Origin: Paenibacillus methanolicus
GTDB lineage: Bacteria > Bacillota > Bacilli > Paenibacillales > Paenibacillaceae
Reading direction: 5' to 3'
Length of the DNA: 64,000 nucleotides
Assembly: GCF_008124765.1 (NCBI RefSeq)
Contig: NZ_VNHS01000001.1
Coordinates: 1,054,001 to 1,118,000, forward strand
Each line of letters opens with the position of its first letter. Positions within the stretch are counted from its first letter, which is position 1. Of the stretch, positions 62,546-64,000 are shown in pieces. A model generated the notes under the pieces. It ran no database searches, had not been told where the DNA came from, and saw only the letters and a list, made by a program, of their open reading frames with translations. The translations under genes and the position numbers were made by a program.

Positions 62546-63463
62546 TTAGGATAGACGTTCCGCTTGACCCGTCGCTTCCTTCAGCGCCTCGATATACGAC
62601 AGCGCCAACTTGGACAATGCCAGATTGCGGTGGCAAATCCAGCCGACTTGAATCGTCTCGTCGCAGTCGAGCGGAACCGGAATGATATCATTGCCGTTCA
62701 GATCGGAACTCAGCACGCCAGTCGAGATCGTATAGCCGTTCAAGCCGATCAACAGGTTGAACAGCGTCGCGCGATCGCTAACCCGGATTCGCTTCGGATA
62801 GGTCAAGGTGCTCAGAATCTCCTCGGCGAAGTGAAACGAATTGTATTCGCCCTGCTCGAACGACAAATACGGATAGTCCTGCAGCTGATCGATCGTCACG
62901 CTCCGCTGTTTCGCCAGCGGATTATGCACGCTAATAAAAATATGCGGCTTCGCGGTAAACAGCGGATGGAACGCCAAGTTACCCGACTTGAGCAGCGACT
63001 GAATTACCTTCGCATTGAAGTCGTTCAAATATAGAATGCCGATCTCGCTTCGCATCGTCCGTACATCCTCGATGATGTCGTGCGTCTTCGTCTCCCGAAG
63101 CGCCATCTCGTACTGTTCCTGACCGAATTGCCGGACCAGCGAGACGAACGCGTTCACCGCGAACGCGTAATGCTGGGTCGACACCGAGAAATGCTGCGGC
63201 GACGGCTTGGCGTCCAAATAGCGGCTCTCCAGCAGCTCCGCCTGTTCGACCACTTGTCTCGCATAACCGAGAAACTCGGTCCCCTCCATCGATAACGAAA
63301 TGCCCTTGTTCGTACGCTCGAATATCGTGATCCCCAGCTCTTCCTCCAAATCCTTGATCGCGTTCGACAAGCTCGGCTGCGAGATAAACAGCCGCTTGGC
63401 CGCCTCGTTCATCGAGCCGCGCCGGGCGATCTCGATGACGTATTTCAATTGCTGCAGCGTCAC
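62546..63463 (-). CDS. LysR-family regulator, 305 aa
   Basis: The start is the GTG at 63463, which follows GAGGAGGGG and gives the usual LysR beginning (TLQQLKYVIEIARRGSMNEAAKRLFISQPSLSNAI). An effector domain of normal length follows. The gene is divergent from asnA. A perfect 10-bp inverted repeat lies between them, so asparagine synthesis or ammonia supply is the likely target; the effector is not evident. Confidence 0.92.
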   Translation of the reverse strand: MTLQQLKYVIEIARRGSMNEAAKRLFISQPSLSNAIKDLEEELGITIFERTNKGISLSMEGTEFLGYARQVVEQAELLESRYLDAKPSPQHFSVSTQHYAFAVNAFVSLVRQFGQEQYEMALRETKTHDIIEDVRTMRSEIGILYLNDFNAKVIQSLLKSGNLAFHPLFTAKPHIFISVHNPLAKQRSVTIDQLQDYPYLSFEQGEYNSFHFAEEILSTLTYPKRIRVSDRATLFNLLIGLNGYTISTGVLSSDLNGNDIIPVPLDCDETIQVGWICHRNLALSKLALSYIEALKEATGQAERLS

Positions 63464-63548
63464 TGCGTCCCCTCCTCTAATGGGCATCCATTCGCGCGCC
63501 GCGTATGGGTGAATAGCTTCCATTATACTGACATATCTACGCGATGGG

Positions 63549-63584
63549 GACATGGGATTGAAATTTTTTCGCGTATCCCATGTC
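63549..63584. promoter_or_regulatory. Probable LysR operator between lysR and asnA
   Basis: Perfect 10-bp inverted repeat GACATGGGAT (63549-63558) / ATCCCATGTC (63575-63584) with a 16-bp AT-rich spacer, centred in the divergent intergenic region. Confidence 0.7.
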
Positions 63585-63671
63585 ACCGTACTTGCTTTAA
63601 CGCAATAAACTACTGAGGTGCAAGCGAGGCGAAAGCCCATCATTCCCAAAGTTATTGGAGGCTACAACAAC

Positions 63672-64000
63672 ATGTCGACAACTGTAGTGGTGCCGCGGAG
63701 CTACGAACCGAAACTGAATCTGCTTCAGACCGAACGCGCCATCAAAGCGGTCAAGGATTATTTCGAGGGGGCTCTTGCGGACGCCCTTCAATTGACGCGG
63801 GTTTCCGCCCCGATCCTGCTAAAGAACGGCACCGGCATTAACGATAACCTGAACGGCATCGAGCGTATCGTCTCGTTCGACGCCCCTGCCGTGGCCGACG
63901 CGCAGCTCGAGGTCGTGCAATCGCTGGCGAAATGGAAGCGCATGGCGCTTGCCCGGTACGGCATTCCCGTTGGAGAAGGTCTCTATACCGATATGAACGC
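63672..64000 (+). CDS. asnA: Aspartate-ammonia ligase AsnA (3' end outside the window)
   Basis: ATG at 63672 with GGAGG 10 nt upstream. The 109 visible residues match the N-terminus of AsnA-type asparagine synthetase: SYEPKLNLLQTERAIKAVKDYF, TRVSAPILLKNGTGINDNLNG, ERIVSFD and WKRMALARYGIPVGEGLYTDMN. The enzyme makes asparagine from aspartate, ammonia and ATP. The gene continues past the window edge. Confidence 0.94.
   Translation, partial: MSTTVVVPRSYEPKLNLLQTERAIKAVKDYFEGALADALQLTRVSAPILLKNGTGINDNLNGIERIVSFDAPAVADAQLEVVQSLAKWKRMALARYGIPVGEGLYTDMN

Overview
The window looks like chromosome of a high-GC member of the Paenibacillaceae (Paenibacillus/Cohnella-like). This is inferred from strong AGGAGG-type ribosome binding sites, frequent GTG and TTG starts, lipobox lipoproteins, S-layer-homology anchoring, YesM/YesN-type two-component systems beside sugar ABC transporters, MocR regulators, cre-like sites and many rho-independent terminators. 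No rRNA, tRNA, CRISPR array, intact insertion sequence or prophage was seen.

Layout. 1-6.3 kb: the end of a PAS-GGDEF protein with a degenerate active site, a small membrane protein, an NlpC/P60 wall hydrolase behind a ydaO-type (c-di-AMP) leader, a short-chain dehydrogenase, a MocR regulator divergent from an EamA exporter, and a cytochrome c lipoprotein. 6.7-10.8 kb: an AraC regulator divergent from two overlapping Gfo/Idh/MocA oxidoreductases, then an ANTAR protein. 10.8-19.7 kb: a GGDEF-EAL protein, a decayed sugar-ABC operon fused to an AraC remnant, a hybrid histidine kinase and a 5TM-GAF-PAS-GGDEF protein. 20.4-25.8 kb: a five-gene minus-strand operon (two SsuC-type permeases, FAD protein, 2x[4Fe-4S] ferredoxin, SsuA-type lipoprotein) with no ATPase gene and a long structured leader ending in a terminator.

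25.8-46.2 kb is a hemicellulose region that reads best as beta-mannan use: a large clan GH-A hydrolase, cellobiose 2-epimerase, an ABC exporter, LacI and GH2 beta-mannosidase on one strand; a divergent second LacI; then a CUT1 importer (binding protein, two permeases) with its YesN-type regulator, a cytoplasmic GH113 mannanase, and a YesM-type kinase paired with a second, permease-less binding protein. In the proposed route the importer brings in manno-oligosaccharides, GH113 and GH2 cleave them, and the epimerase converts mannobiose to mannosylglucose.

47-64 kb: a TPR-GGDEF protein with a YolD-like partner, a stand-alone MprF-type catalytic domain, arylamine N-acetyltransferase divergent from a second MocR, a surface-anchored SLH-GH43 arabinanase divergent from a large secreted multidomain protein, rpiA, a TVP38-family membrane protein, a secreted protein of unknown function, and a LysR regulator divergent from asnA (cut by the window edge).

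The most unusual feature is a family of long, structured, non-coding intergenic repeats present at three loci (about 19.8, 37.0 and 46.3 kb). They share hairpin modules, a variable-copy 54-bp module whose stem shows a compensatory base change, and 19-bp terminal inverted repeats in the most complete copy.
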